Source: Comamonas sp. BIGb0152 | GTDB lineage: Bacteria; Pseudomonadota; Gammaproteobacteria; Burkholderiales; Burkholderiaceae_C | NCBI RefSeq assembly: GCF_024809975.1 | Contig: NZ_JANUDY010000005.1 | Coordinates: forward strand, 62,001-126,000 | DNA: 64,000 bases | Reading direction: 5' to 3' | Shown here: positions 35,227 to 44,278 of the stretch, one piece after another | How positions within the stretch are numbered: position 1 is the stretch's first letter | Layout: each line of letters starts with the position of its first letter | Notes under the pieces: generated by a model | What the model saw: only the letters and a program-made list of their open reading frames with translations | Told to the model about the DNA's origin: nothing | The model's database searches: none | Made by a program: the position numbers and the translations under genes

Positions 35227-36000
35227 ATGGCAAAAATTTTCTGTATCGCCAACCAAAAGGGCGGCGTTGGCAAGACCACCACCGCCGTCAACCTGGCGGC
35301 CGGCCTGGCCAAGATCAAGCAGCGCGTGCTCTTGGTCGACCTGGACCCCCAAGGCAATGCCACCATGGGCTCGGGCATCGACAAGCGGGCGCTGGAGACC
35401 TCCGTCTACGACGTGCTGCTCGAATCCAGCACCATCCAGGAGGCGGCCGTCAAATCCGAGCGCTGCGGCTACTGGGTGCTGGGTGCCAACCGCGAGCTGT
35501 CCGGTGCCGAGGTCGAGCTGGTCGAGCTGGAGCGCCGTGAAAAGCGCCTCAAGGCCGCGCTGGAAGCCTGCGACGCCGACTTCGACTTTGTGCTGATTGA
35601 CTGCCCGCCCAGCCTGTCCATGCTTACCTTGAACGGCCTGTGCTCGGCCCACGGCGTGATCGTGCCCATGCAGTGCGAGTACTTTGCGCTCGAAGGCCTG
35701 ACCGACCTGGTCAACACCATCAAGCAGGTGCATGCCAACCTCAACCGCGATCTGGAGATCATCGGTCTGCTGCGCGTCATGTTCGATCCGCGCATCACCT
35801 TGCAGCAGCAGGTCAGCGACCAGCTGCGCGAGCATTTTGGCGACAAGGTGTTCGACACCGTCATCCCCCGCAATGTGCGCCTGGCCGAAGCGCCCAGCTA
35901 TGGCCTGCCAGGCGTCGTGTTCGACCCCTCGGCCAAGGGCAGCAAGGCCTTTTTGGAGTTCTCCAAGGAAATGGTCAAGCGCATCAAGCGCATGAAGTGA
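35227..36000 (+). CDS. parA: Chromosome-partitioning ATPase ParA (Soj)
   Basis: 257 residues from the ATG 35227 ([10 protein letters not shown]); an in-frame GTG at 35209 is less typical. The deviant Walker A is [14 protein letters not shown], the A' region is [12 protein letters not shown], and Walker B is [16 protein letters not shown]. It is the short chromosomal Soj type. ParA drives movement of ParB-parS complexes to segregate newly replicated origins. parB follows after one intervening hydrolase gene; parS sites are 2-4 kb upstream. Confidence 0.95.
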   Translation: MAKIFCIANQKGGVGKTTTAVNLAAGLAKIKQRVLLVDLDPQGNATMGSGIDKRALETSVYDVLLESSTIQEAAVKSERCGYWVLGANRELSGAEVELVELERREKRLKAALEACDADFDFVLIDCPPSLSMLTLNGLCSAHGVIVPMQCEYFALEGLTDLVNTIKQVHANLNRDLEIIGLLRVMFDPRITLQQQVSDQLREHFGDKVFDTVIPRNVRLAEAPSYGLPGVVFDPSAKGSKAFLEFSKEMVKRIKRMK

Positions 36001-36026
36001 CGGCCGGCCTTGGCCGCTGCCGATCC

Positions 36027-36062
36027 AAGACCTCCCATGCCCCGCATGCGGAGGTCTTTTTC
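36027..36062 (+). terminator. Terminator between parA and the hydrolase gene
   Basis: AAGACCTCC and GGAGGTCTT pair, with an inner CATGC/GCATG stem, followed by five T. It separates parA from the downstream genes, so parB may be read from its own promoter or by read-through. Confidence 0.8.
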
Positions 36063-36177
36063 ATAGCCGCCTGCAGGGCGATGGGGCGCGCATTGCACGC
36101 CATGGACATTCGGGCACAATAAGGGTTTGATTTTTTTGAAACGGCGCAGTACGGTGGCGCTTTTTTGCTATTAAAAA

Positions 36178-36741
36178 ATGAGCATTGAAACCTCGTCCAT
36201 CAAACTGCTGCCGGGATGGCAAAACAGCGGGCCGGGCCATTGGCAAACGGTGTGGGAGCAAGACTTGGGTTATGAGCGCGTGCAGCAGCACGACTGGCTG
36301 CACCCCAAGCGCGGCGACTGGACCGCACGCCTGCAAGATGTAGTGCTGGATGCGCCCGAACCGGTGGTGCTGGTGGCCCACAGCCTGGGCTGCATCCTGA
36401 CGGCCTGGTGGGCCGCGCATTCGCCGTTAGCGGCCCGCAAGGTGCGCGGCGCGCTGCTGGTGGCCCCGGGCGATGTGGAGCGGCCCGATCTGGCCGAGCA
36501 GATCCCTGGCTGGTCGCCGATTGCGCTGCAGAAACTGCCGTTTCCCGCCATCCTGGTGGGCAGCCAAAACGACCCCTATTGCAGCGCCGAGCGCGCGCAG
36601 TGGCTGGCGGGCCACTGGGGCGCACGCTGGGTGGACCAGGGCGCATGCGGCCATATCAATGCCGAATCCGGCCTGGGGGACTGGCCGCTGGGCCAGGCGC
36701 TGCTGGCCGAGTTGATGGCCGAACCAACAAAGGTAAATTAA
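36178..36741 (+). CDS. RBBP9/YdeN-family alpha/beta hydrolase
   Basis: 187 residues. It begins IKLLPGWQNSGPGHWQTVWE, has the serine elbow VAHSLGC, the acid region GSQNDPYCS and the histidine GACGHINAESG, which together match the YdeN/RBBP9 hydrolase family. The substrate is unknown. It lies between parA and parB, ending only 3 bases before parB, so it is probably co-transcribed with parB. Confidence 0.85.
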   Translation: MSIETSSIKLLPGWQNSGPGHWQTVWEQDLGYERVQQHDWLHPKRGDWTARLQDVVLDAPEPVVLVAHSLGCILTAWWAAHSPLAARKVRGALLVAPGDVERPDLAEQIPGWSPIALQKLPFPAILVGSQNDPYCSAERAQWLAGHWGARWVDQGACGHINAESGLGDWPLGQALLAELMAEPTKVN

Positions 36742-36744
36742 GAC

Positions 36745-37662
36745 ATGGTTACCAAGAAACCCAAGGGGCTGGGACGCGGCCTCGAAGCATTGCTGGGCCC
36801 CAAGGTCGAAGATGCGGTGCCTGCCGCTGACGACCGAGCCCTGGTGCCGCACCAGCTGCTGCTCGACCAGATGGTGCCCGGCGTCTACCAGCCGCGCACG
36901 CGCATGGACGAAGGCGCCCTCTACGAGCTGGCCGAAAGCATCAAGGCCCAGGGCATCATGCAGCCCATCCTGGTGCGCAAGCTGGCATCGGGCGACAACG
37001 CGGGCAAGTACGAAATCATTGCTGGTGAACGGCGCTTTCGCGCAGCCCGCATTGCCGGCCTGGCCGAGGTGCCGGTGCTGGTGCGTGAGGTGCCGGACGA
37101 GGCCGCCGCCGCGATGGCGCTGATCGAGAACATCCAGCGCGAAGACCTCAACCCGCTGGAAGAGGCCCAAGGCCTGTCCCGCCTGGTGGGCGAGTTCCAG
37201 ATGACGCATGAGCAGGCAGCGCAGGCGGTGGGCCGCTCGCGCTCGGCCGCCTCCAATCTCTTGCGCCTGTTGAACCTGGCTGAGCCGGTGCAGACCATGC
37301 TGATGGCCGGGGACCTGGACATGGGCCACGCCCGTGCCCTGCTGGTGCTGGACCGTGCCGCGCAGATCACCGCTGCCAACCAGATCAATGCCCGCAAACT
37401 CAGCGTGCGCGAGGCCGAAAGCCTGGTCAAAAAGGTCAGCGCCGAGTTCTCGGGAGAAACCCCGGTCAGGGCCAAGGCGGCGAAATCACGCGATCTCAAG
37501 CGGGTGGAAGAAGAGCTGTCGGACCTGCTGATGGCCGAGGTGGAAGTGCGGGTGAAAAAGCGGGTCAAACGCGCGGGCAAGCTCGAAGAGATGGGGGAAT
37601 TGGTCATCCAGTTCGGATCACTGGATGCACTGAATGGATTGATTGATAAATTACGAGGATAA
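36745..37662 (+). CDS. parB: Chromosome-partitioning protein ParB (Spo0J)
   Basis: 305 residues. N-terminal KKPKGLGRGLEALLG; the CTPase/ParB box YEIIAGERRFRAARIAGL and MALIENIQREDLNPLEEA; the helix-turn-helix MTHEQAAQAVGRSRSAASN; and a C-terminal dimerisation segment. It binds parS as a CTP-dependent clamp. Three exact parS sites are at 30930, 33249 and 33438. The linker before the dimer domain is Lys/Arg-rich. Confidence 0.95.
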   Translation: MVTKKPKGLGRGLEALLGPKVEDAVPAADDRALVPHQLLLDQMVPGVYQPRTRMDEGALYELAESIKAQGIMQPILVRKLASGDNAGKYEIIAGERRFRAARIAGLAEVPVLVREVPDEAAAAMALIENIQREDLNPLEEAQGLSRLVGEFQMTHEQAAQAVGRSRSAASNLLRLLNLAEPVQTMLMAGDLDMGHARALLVLDRAAQITAANQINARKLSVREAESLVKKVSAEFSGETPVRAKAAKSRDLKRVEEELSDLLMAEVEVRVKKRVKRAGKLEEMGELVIQFGSLDALNGLIDKLRG

Positions 37663-37873
37663 TGCAGCGGCCATGTGCTGCACGTCGTGATTTTGGTGAC
37701 ATTTTCTAACAACCTCGCTTAAGAGTGGATATCACTCTTCAAGCCGAAGTTTCTGGAGCAAGGTGTCCCTTGTCGGCAGCGCAAAGCAAAGATATGCCAT
37801 CGAAGTCATCGAGCCTGGAAGTAATTTCAGGCTCTCTTTGAATACACAACTGATTTATTTGCGGGAGAGCGAC

Positions 37874-38914
37874 ATGAAAAAGGCAGCACTGGCGGCATTG
37901 GCCGTTTTGGCATTGGCAGGTTGCGAGAGCACCGGTATGAAGCTGGGTGGCGGCACCAACAACATGGTGACCGGCGGCGCCGCTGGCGGCAGCAGCCAGG
38001 GCGAGAACAGCCAACTGGAGAAATGCGATTCTCCCGTGGGCACCGTGTCCCTGGTCGAGAACCAGCAAGCCGGTTGGTACACCATTTTGCGCAATGAATA
38101 CCGCCTGCCGCCCACGGCCAATCTGCTGCGTGTGCTGATCCAGCAATCGAACTGCTTTGTGGTGGTTGAGCGCAGTGCAGCCGGCATGAACGCCATGACC
38201 CGCGAGCGCGCCATGATGGACAACGGCGAAATGCGCAAGGGCAGCAATTTCGGCAAGGGCCAGGTGGTCGCATCGGATTATGGTCTGACGCCTGAGGTGA
38301 CCTTCAGCGAAGACAATGCCGGCGGCTTTGGCGCAGCGCTGGGTGGCATTTTGGGTGGCCGTGGCGGCAGCGCAGTGGCCGGTGTGGCAGCCAGCAGCAA
38401 GACGCGTGAAGCCTCGGCCATGCTGACCCTGGTGGACAACCGCTCGGGCGTGCAGGTGTCCTCATCCACCGGCAATGCCAGCAAGACCGACTGGGGCGGC
38501 TTTGGCACCCTGTTCGGCGGCGCGGCTGGTGCCGGCATGGGCGGTTACTCCAACACCTCGCAAGGCAAGGTCGTGTCCGCTGCCTTCGTCGATGCCTACA
38601 ACCAAATGGTGCAGGCGCTGCGCAACTACAGCGCCCAGTCCGTCAAGGGCCAGGGCCTGGGCGGCGGCGGTCGTCTGGGTGTGGATGGCGCAGCAGCGCC
38701 CAGCCAGACCTCGGCACCCGGCGCCAAGACCAATGTGCGCATGGGCATGAAGCAGGCGCAGCAGCGCCTCAACGAACTGGGCTACGACGTAGGCACGCCT
38801 GATGGTGCCGCAGGCCCGCGCACCCAGAACGCGCTGCGCGCCTTCCAGCAAGACCAAGGCTTGTCGGTAAGCGGCCGCCTGGACCAGGCAACCATGCGCC
38901 AGCTGTCCGAATAA
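37874..38914 (+). CDS. CsgG-like lipoprotein with C-terminal peptidoglycan-binding domain
   Basis: 346 residues from the ATG 37874, preceded by GGGAGAGC. The signal ends LALAGC with the lipid Cys at 17. The middle (about 45-235) resembles CsgG/HfaB outer-membrane secretion lipoproteins: LLRVLIQQSNCFVVVER, ASAMLTLVDNRSGVQVSSS and a Gly-rich segment. The C-terminal 60 residues (MGMKQAQQRLNELGYDVGTP, AAGPRTQNALRAFQQDQGLS) form a classical peptidoglycan-binding domain. The fusion suggests an outer-membrane assembly anchored to the wall. It is upstream of, and convergent with, the sensor kinase operon beside the HfaB-like cluster. It could instead be a general stress lipoprotein. Confidence 0.72.
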   Translation: MKKAALAALAVLALAGCESTGMKLGGGTNNMVTGGAAGGSSQGENSQLEKCDSPVGTVSLVENQQAGWYTILRNEYRLPPTANLLRVLIQQSNCFVVVERSAAGMNAMTRERAMMDNGEMRKGSNFGKGQVVASDYGLTPEVTFSEDNAGGFGAALGGILGGRGGSAVAGVAASSKTREASAMLTLVDNRSGVQVSSSTGNASKTDWGGFGTLFGGAAGAGMGGYSNTSQGKVVSAAFVDAYNQMVQALRNYSAQSVKGQGLGGGGRLGVDGAAAPSQTSAPGAKTNVRMGMKQAQQRLNELGYDVGTPDGAAGPRTQNALRAFQQDQGLSVSGRLDQATMRQLSE

Positions 38915-38952
38915 AGCTCGCTGCGTTTTCGAACGCGACTGCAAGCGCAAAG

Positions 38953-38987
38953 CCCGCCGGTCTAATCAACAGACCCGGCGGGTTTTT
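38953..38987. terminator. Shared terminator between the CsgG-like gene and the kinase gene
   Basis: CCCGCCGG and CCGGCGGG form the stem of a hairpin with T-rich flanks on the plus strand. It sits exactly between two convergent genes, so it mainly serves the rightward gene. Confidence 0.85.
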
Positions 38988-41069
38988 TCATGCCCGGTCG
39001 GTGGGCAAGTCGATATCTGCAGGTGGCTGGGTTTCCATGAACTCCTCGATATCGCAGCGCAGCTGCAGCTCGCGCGACAGCAAGCTGTGCAGCATGCGCG
39101 GGTCGATGGGTTTGTGCATCAAGGTGGCCCCCAGGCTGTTGGCCATCTGCAGCCGTTTGGGGGCGGTGTCGCCGGTCAGGATCACGTAATGGGGCAGCAT
39201 CTGCTGCCAAGGCGGGTGCTCCGCCGTGGCATCGCGCAGGGCCATGACGACCATGCTGCCGTCCTCGGTGGCCGACAGGCGCAGGTCGGTCAGCACCACA
39301 TCAAAGGGCTTGCTGTTGCTCTCCTGCATATGGCCGATGAGGCGCTGCACCTGGTCCACATTGGCCGCGCTCATCACCTGGCAGTGCCATTGCTCCAGCA
39401 TGCTGGTCAGGCCCACGCGCACCAGGGGCTCGTCATCGACCACCAGCACCTTGAGGCCATGCAGCGACGAGTAGTCGCCATCATCGGGCTGCTCCCACAG
39501 CCCCGCCACCAGCCCATAGCCGCCCGCGGGCACGGCCTCGGCCATCAGGCTGACCCGAAACACGCTGCCGCGCCCCGGTATCGATGAGAGCGCGACCTGC
39601 ACGTTCAGGATATCGGCCAGCTCGCGCACGATGGCCAGTCCCAGGCCCAGGCCCTTGGTGCCCATGTGCTGGTCCTCGCCCACCTGGCGGAATTTCTGAA
39701 AGATCAGGTCGTGGTTTTCGGCTTCGATGCCCAGGCCGGTATCCCAGACCTCGATGACGCGCTGCAGGCCGCGCTTGCGCACCCCCAGCAGCACGCCGCC
39801 CTGGTCGGTGTAGCGCAGCGCGTTGGAGACCAGGTTGCGCAGCAGCATGAACAGCAGCGACTGGTCGGTGTAGATCCAGTCCTCGCTATCCCGCACCCGA
39901 AAGACCAGGTTCTTGGCATCGGCCTGGGGGCCGAACTCCTTTTCCAGCCGGCGCAGAAAGCCGGCAATGGCCACCGGTTGCAACTTGGGGTCCAGCACGC
40001 CGGCTTCGATGCGCGAATAGTCCATCAAGGTGTCGAGCATCTCGCGGCTGGCCGCCAGCGCTGCGCGCGCATGCTCCAGCACAACCGCTTGCTGGGTATT
40101 GAGGCCCGAGCCGCGCAGGGTTTCGAGAAACAGATTGAGCGCCTGCACCGGCTGGCGCAAGTCGTGGCTGGCACCGGCCAGAAAGCGGTTTTTAGCGCGC
40201 ACCGCATTCTGGGCCGAGCGGGCGTGGTCGCTGAGGTGCTTTTTGTAGGAGGCAATGGCCCGGCCCAGCTGGTCGATCTCATCGCCCCATTGCTGCGGCA
40301 CGGCGTAGATGCCGCCAAACTCGTCATTGCTCACCTCGCGGCGCAGCGCCACCAGGCGCCGTGATACCGAGGCATGCATGTAGATGCCCGCCATGGCCAC
40401 GCACAAGATCAGCACGGCCACCAGCCAGTTGAGGTTGCTCTGCTGGGCTGCCACGTCCCGGGACAGCTGCACGCTGCGCTCATTGAGCTGGCGGCGCAAG
40501 TCGGCCGCCGCGCGGCTGGCCAGCAAGGACATATCGGTGGCCAGCATCTGGTTCTCGGCCACCAGCTGGAAGACGGCGCGGTCATCCAGGCCATGCTGCG
40601 CCGGCTGAAAGATCGCCTGGCTCAGCTTCTGCACATTGGCATTGAGCGCATTGCGCTTGGACTGCATCAGCGGGTCGATGGCGCCCTCCTGCCGGCTTTG
40701 CGTCATCTCGCCGAGCAGCTTGTCGAGCCAGCCCATGCGGTCGGTCAGCTCCACCATGTTCAGCCGCCGCTCGCCGATGTCATTGGTGATGGCCACCAGG
40801 CGGGCGTAGCTGCCGATCATCTCGCTTTGCTGCATTACCCGTGTGCTGGCAATGAGCTGTTCCATCTCCACACTCGACAGCTGCTGCAAGGCTTGGTTGG
40901 TGCGGCGCAGGCCCTGCAAGGTCAGGGCAAACACCACGGCAATACCCACGGCCAGAATCACCAGCATCAGCAGGATGCGCGAGGTTACCGACATCGGAAA
41001 ACTGCGTTTTTCCGGCGGCGTGGGTATCGCTGCGGGAGGCGGGTTGTCTGCCATGGTCGCGTCTGCCAT
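38988..41069 (-). CDS. Hybrid sensor histidine kinase with C-terminal receiver domain
   Basis: 693 residues from the ATG 41069, 5 bases after the binding-protein gene stop. TM1 is ILLMLVILAVGIAVVFAL and TM2 LNWLVAVLILCVAMAGIYM, with about 185 periplasmic residues between, mostly helical. The H-box is FLAGASHDLRQPVQALNLFL, N-box NLVSNALRYTDQGG, G-boxes DTGLGIEAEN and GLGLGLAIVREL. The receiver contains VLVVDDEPLVRVG, the phospho-acceptor region DVVLTDLRLS and KPIDPR. It is the third gene of a leftward operon with a response regulator and a peptide-type binding protein. The periplasmic binding protein may present a ligand to its sensor domain; that is inference. Confidence 0.9.
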   Translation of the reverse strand: MADATMADNPPPAAIPTPPEKRSFPMSVTSRILLMLVILAVGIAVVFALTLQGLRRTNQALQQLSSVEMEQLIASTRVMQQSEMIGSYARLVAITNDIGERRLNMVELTDRMGWLDKLLGEMTQSRQEGAIDPLMQSKRNALNANVQKLSQAIFQPAQHGLDDRAVFQLVAENQMLATDMSLLASRAAADLRRQLNERSVQLSRDVAAQQSNLNWLVAVLILCVAMAGIYMHASVSRRLVALRREVSNDEFGGIYAVPQQWGDEIDQLGRAIASYKKHLSDHARSAQNAVRAKNRFLAGASHDLRQPVQALNLFLETLRGSGLNTQQAVVLEHARAALAASREMLDTLMDYSRIEAGVLDPKLQPVAIAGFLRRLEKEFGPQADAKNLVFRVRDSEDWIYTDQSLLFMLLRNLVSNALRYTDQGGVLLGVRKRGLQRVIEVWDTGLGIEAENHDLIFQKFRQVGEDQHMGTKGLGLGLAIVRELADILNVQVALSSIPGRGSVFRVSLMAEAVPAGGYGLVAGLWEQPDDGDYSSLHGLKVLVVDDEPLVRVGLTSMLEQWHCQVMSAANVDQVQRLIGHMQESNSKPFDVVLTDLRLSATEDGSMVVMALRDATAEHPPWQQMLPHYVILTGDTAPKRLQMANSLGATLMHKPIDPRMLHSLLSRELQLRCDIEEFMETQPPADIDLPTDRA

Positions 41070-41074
41070 CGGTC

Positions 41075-42586
41075 TCAGTTCTGCCAGCGCAGGTCTTCCA
41101 GGGCAAAGGTCGGGATCGGGCACTTGGACCACATCCCCACCAGGCCCTTGCGCATGAAGTTGCGCTCCGGGCGCACCACGATAAAGGCGTTGACCGCATC
41201 TTCTGCCAACTGCTTTTGCGCCTGGCCCAGCCATTGGTCTAGCTCTTGCGACGAGGAGGAGGCGCGCAGCTTTTCCCAGATCTTCTTGAACACCCGGTTG
41301 TTGTAGTTGAAGTAGTAGTCATCGCGCGCGTAGATGCCGATATCCATGGGCTCCACATGCATGATCAGGCTCAGGTCGTAGTCTTTTTTCTTGAGCACCT
41401 GGTCCAGCCAGGTGGGCCAGTCCATGCGAATGATCTCGACCTGCAGGCCAATCGCTTCGAGCTGCGCAGCAACGATCAGGCTGCCATAGCGCCCGTAATC
41501 GGTGGGGGGCACCGCCAACCGCAGGCTGGTGCCGGGCGCCACCTGGGCTTGCGCTAGCAAGGCCTTGGCCTGGGCCGTGTCGTAGGGGTAGCGTTGCACC
41601 AGATCGACATAGGCCGGGTGGTGGGGGGAGAAGTGGCTGCCAATCGGCAGCACCTCGATCGAGCCGCCATAAATATCCAGGTAGCGGCTGCGGTCGATGG
41701 CATGGTTGATGGCACGCCGCACCCGGATATCGCTGAGCGGCGCGCGGGCATTGTTCATCGCGATCAGCAGCTTGCCCTCCACGCCGCGCTGGCCCATCAC
41801 ATAGTCGGTGCGTGCCATGAACGAGGCCGTCAGCCGTGTGACCGAGCTGAGCGCATCGATGCGGCCCTCGGCCAGCATGTTCTCGGTCTCGGCTGCGCTG
41901 GACATGAACAGGAAATCGGCTATGCGGATGGCAGGTCTGCGGCTGTCCCACCACTGCTCGTTGCGCAGCAGCACGATGGACTTGCCCTTGGTCCACTTCT
42001 CGACCTGGTAGGGTCCGGTGCCCACCGGCGTGCTGGCATTGGTGGCGGCGCTGTCGGGATGCACCATCACCGCGCCGGGCATGGCCAGCGCATAGCTGAG
42101 CAGGGCGTCGGGCTCGCTCAGGTGGATGCGCAGCAAAAACTCCTCGCGTGCCTCGACCGAGGCCAGCTTGTCGAACCATTCCAGGTAGGCATTGGTGTTC
42201 TTCATCTGCAGCAGGCGCTGCAGGCTGAAGGCGGCGGTGCTGGCATTGAAAGGCTTGCCATCGTGGTAACGCACATTGCGGCGCAGCACCACATCGACCT
42301 GTTTGCCATCCTTGCTCACCGTCCAGCTTTGCGCCAGGCGCGGCTTGATCTGGCCTTGGCCATCGATGATGGTCAGGCCCTCAAACACATTGGCGTAGCT
42401 GATCTCGCTGGCGGTGGCTGCTGCCGTGCTGGTGATGTCAAAAGACGCGGGCTCCAGCGGTATGCCGATGCGCAGGCGCTCGGAGGCCGCCTTGGCGGGC
42501 GCAAGCCCCACCAGACAACACAGCATGAGGATGGCCAACCCCCAGCGCAGCAGGCTCGGTGTGTCTCGTTGGGCTTTGTCCATCAT
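41075..42586 (-). CDS. Peptide/nickel-type ABC substrate-binding protein, no permease adjacent
   Basis: 503 residues with a signal peptide ending around APAKAAS. Family 5 binding-protein features: RIGIPLEPASFDI, RLAQSWTVSKDGKQVDVVLR, RNVRYHDGKPFNAS, VGTGPYQVEKW and RVRRAINHAIDRSRYLD. There are no ABC permease or ATPase genes nearby. It lies between a response regulator and a hybrid kinase in one operon, so a sensory role is more likely than transport. The nature of the ligand is unknown. Confidence 0.88.
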   Translation of the reverse strand: MMDKAQRDTPSLLRWGLAILMLCCLVGLAPAKAASERLRIGIPLEPASFDITSTAAATASEISYANVFEGLTIIDGQGQIKPRLAQSWTVSKDGKQVDVVLRRNVRYHDGKPFNASTAAFSLQRLLQMKNTNAYLEWFDKLASVEAREEFLLRIHLSEPDALLSYALAMPGAVMVHPDSAATNASTPVGTGPYQVEKWTKGKSIVLLRNEQWWDSRRPAIRIADFLFMSSAAETENMLAEGRIDALSSVTRLTASFMARTDYVMGQRGVEGKLLIAMNNARAPLSDIRVRRAINHAIDRSRYLDIYGGSIEVLPIGSHFSPHHPAYVDLVQRYPYDTAQAKALLAQAQVAPGTSLRLAVPPTDYGRYGSLIVAAQLEAIGLQVEIIRMDWPTWLDQVLKKKDYDLSLIMHVEPMDIGIYARDDYYFNYNNRVFKKIWEKLRASSSSQELDQWLGQAQKQLAEDAVNAFIVVRPERNFMRKGLVGMWSKCPIPTFALEDLRWQN

Positions 42587-42656
42587 CGCTTCCTGGTTGT
42601 GCAGCCTGCCGGGCGGGCTGCGTCGCGCTGGCGCATGGGCGGCGCCGGCTGCTGTT

Positions 42657-43313
42657 TTATTTGATGGCCGTGGCCGGCAGGATACCGTTGCGCTGTGCCA
42701 CCAGCACGGCCTGGGTACGGGTATCGGCCCCCAGGTGCTTGAGGATGGAGGCCACCTGGTTGCGGATGGTGTGCTCGCTCAGCCCAAAGTGCTTGGCAAT
42801 CGCCTTGTTGCTAAAGCCCTTGGCCAGCATCTTGAGCACCTCGTACTGGCGCAGCGGCAGTACCTCGGCATTGGGCGACTGGGCGGGCGCCAGGCAGGCG
42901 CTGCCGGCCTTGCCCGCCACGGTCTGGGCAAGGCCCTGGCTGCGCAGCAGCCAGTGCTGCACCTGCGCGCAGATGGCCTCGGGCTCCAGCGCCTTGGAGA
43001 TAAAGCCCGAGGCGCCTTGGCGCACGGCGTCGCGCATCAGCTCGGGGTGGTCATGGCCTGAGAGCATCACCACATAGGCGCCCGGCCAGCGTTTGCGTAT
43101 CTGTTCAATGCCTTCGAGCCCATCGCAGCCGGGCATGCTGATATCGAGCATCACCAGGTTCACCCAGTGCTCCTGCGCCACCGCATCCGTGACCGAGCCG
43201 GCCTCGTGGATATCGGCCTGCAGCATGTTGCTGCTCGACAGCATCATGCGCAGGCCTTGGCGGAACAGGGGGTGGTCATCCACCAGCATCACCGATGGAA
43301 GGGGGAGAGTCAT
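42657..43313 (-). CDS. NarL/FixJ-family response regulator
   Basis: 218 residues from the ATG 43313 (MTLPLPSVMLVDDHPLFRQ). The receiver has VNLVMLDISMPGCDGLEG with the phospho-Asp and the Lys in FISKALE. The LuxR-type helix-turn-helix is LRQYEVLKMLAKGFSNKAIAKH followed by LSEHTIRNQVASILKHLGA. It is the first gene of the regulator-binding protein-kinase operon. It is divergent from the HfaB-like surface-protein operon across a 370-bp AT-rich gap, and thus the natural candidate regulator of it. Confidence 0.92.
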   Translation of the reverse strand: MTLPLPSVMLVDDHPLFRQGLRMMLSSSNMLQADIHEAGSVTDAVAQEHWVNLVMLDISMPGCDGLEGIEQIRKRWPGAYVVMLSGHDHPELMRDAVRQGASGFISKALEPEAICAQVQHWLLRSQGLAQTVAGKAGSACLAPAQSPNAEVLPLRQYEVLKMLAKGFSNKAIAKHFGLSEHTIRNQVASILKHLGADTRTQAVLVAQRNGILPATAIK

Positions 43314-43683
43314 ATCCGCAAGCTCCTTCGTGCGGCGTGTTGGGTGCAGGTCTTCATAGGAGAGTACCTTACATCTATTTACGGAAGCAACCAATAGTCC
43401 ATATGAACTAGTGCGCGTTCCAGCGCGGTTGGTAGGCCCTGGCCCTGCGCTAAAAATGAATAGAGCATGATGATTTTTAAGGTTTTAGTCAAAATAAAGA
43501 GTTGCTTTTTCAGAAGATTTTTGGCTGTTTCTAGGCTTCTAAGCTAGTACATCTGGTCTATTTACAATTACTTACCACCGGCTGACTATAGACCCCATGC
43601 GATGGCATGGCAGCCATGGGATTCCTGTCGTCGCTCCATCTGTTTTGCCCATGAACAGCACAAACACAAACTGTGAGGACGAC
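43314..43683. promoter_or_regulatory. 370-bp AT-rich divergent control region between the response regulator and the surface-protein operon
   Basis: Much more AT-rich than both flanks. It contains a near-palindrome CTAGGCTTCTAAGCTAG (43531-43547). A possible rightward promoter, TTACAA (43562) / GACTAT (43584) with a 16-base spacer, lies about 95 bases before the small-protein start. No open frame is credible here. The length resembles other heavily regulated adhesin intergenic regions. Operator assignment is inference. Confidence 0.45.
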
Positions 43684-44259
43684 ATGAAACACAGCTCCAT
43701 CTATCTGGCCGCAGCCCTGCTGTCGGCAGCCGCATCCAGCCACGCACAAGGCTGGCTTGGCGAATCGGTGCCCTGGCAGTTCCAGACCAGTGCCGACCGG
43801 GCTAACCGGGCCCTCGTCAATGACCTGGTCGAGAAGAAAAAAGGCGGCTACTACGACGCCTTCCGAAGCACCTACATCACCAATATCGAGCGCCAGGTGA
43901 ACTGCAACTTCCAGCCCACTGCGGCCGGTAACAGCAGCTCGGCCGACCAGGCCAACCAGGTCGCTTCGCCGCAGACCAATGCCTCGGCCGGCAACAGCGC
44001 ATCGAGCACCGGCAGCGCCAGCGACAGCAACGACAACCTGGGCCGGGGCGGCGTGGCCAACAACAACCAGAGCAACAGCGGCGCCATCAGCAGCGGCGTG
44101 CAGGGCAGCCCATCGAGCACCACGATGGCGCCGATCAACAGCGAAAACGCCCACGGCCAGCAGGACATGCAGGTGGCGCAGAACAACAGCGGCAACCAGA
44201 GCACCAGCGTGAGCGGCAGCTCGGCCTGCCAGTTCGGTGCCAGCGGTGCCATCAACTAA
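43684..44259 (+). CDS. Small secreted Asn/Ser-rich protein (HfaA-like candidate)
   Basis: 191 residues with a signal peptide ending AAASSHAQ. The N-terminal mature part is ordinary (VPWQFQTSADRANRALVNDL, YDAFRSTYITNIE). After a Cys-containing VNCNFQPTAAGNSSS the rest is low-complexity, rich in Asn, Ser, Gln and Gly, and ends SSACQFGASGAIN with a second Cys. Such composition is typical of curlin-like, self-assembling or surface-attached proteins. It is the first gene of a rightward set, 19 bases before a CsgG/HfaB-like gene, as hfaA precedes hfaB in Caulobacter. I do not claim sequence identity to HfaA. The start has GTGAGGACG upstream. Confidence 0.65.
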   Translation: MKHSSIYLAAALLSAAASSHAQGWLGESVPWQFQTSADRANRALVNDLVEKKKGGYYDAFRSTYITNIERQVNCNFQPTAAGNSSSADQANQVASPQTNASAGNSASSTGSASDSNDNLGRGGVANNNQSNSGAISSGVQGSPSSTTMAPINSENAHGQQDMQVAQNNSGNQSTSVSGSSACQFGASGAIN

Positions 44260-44278
44260 AGCACGGACGGAGGACCCC

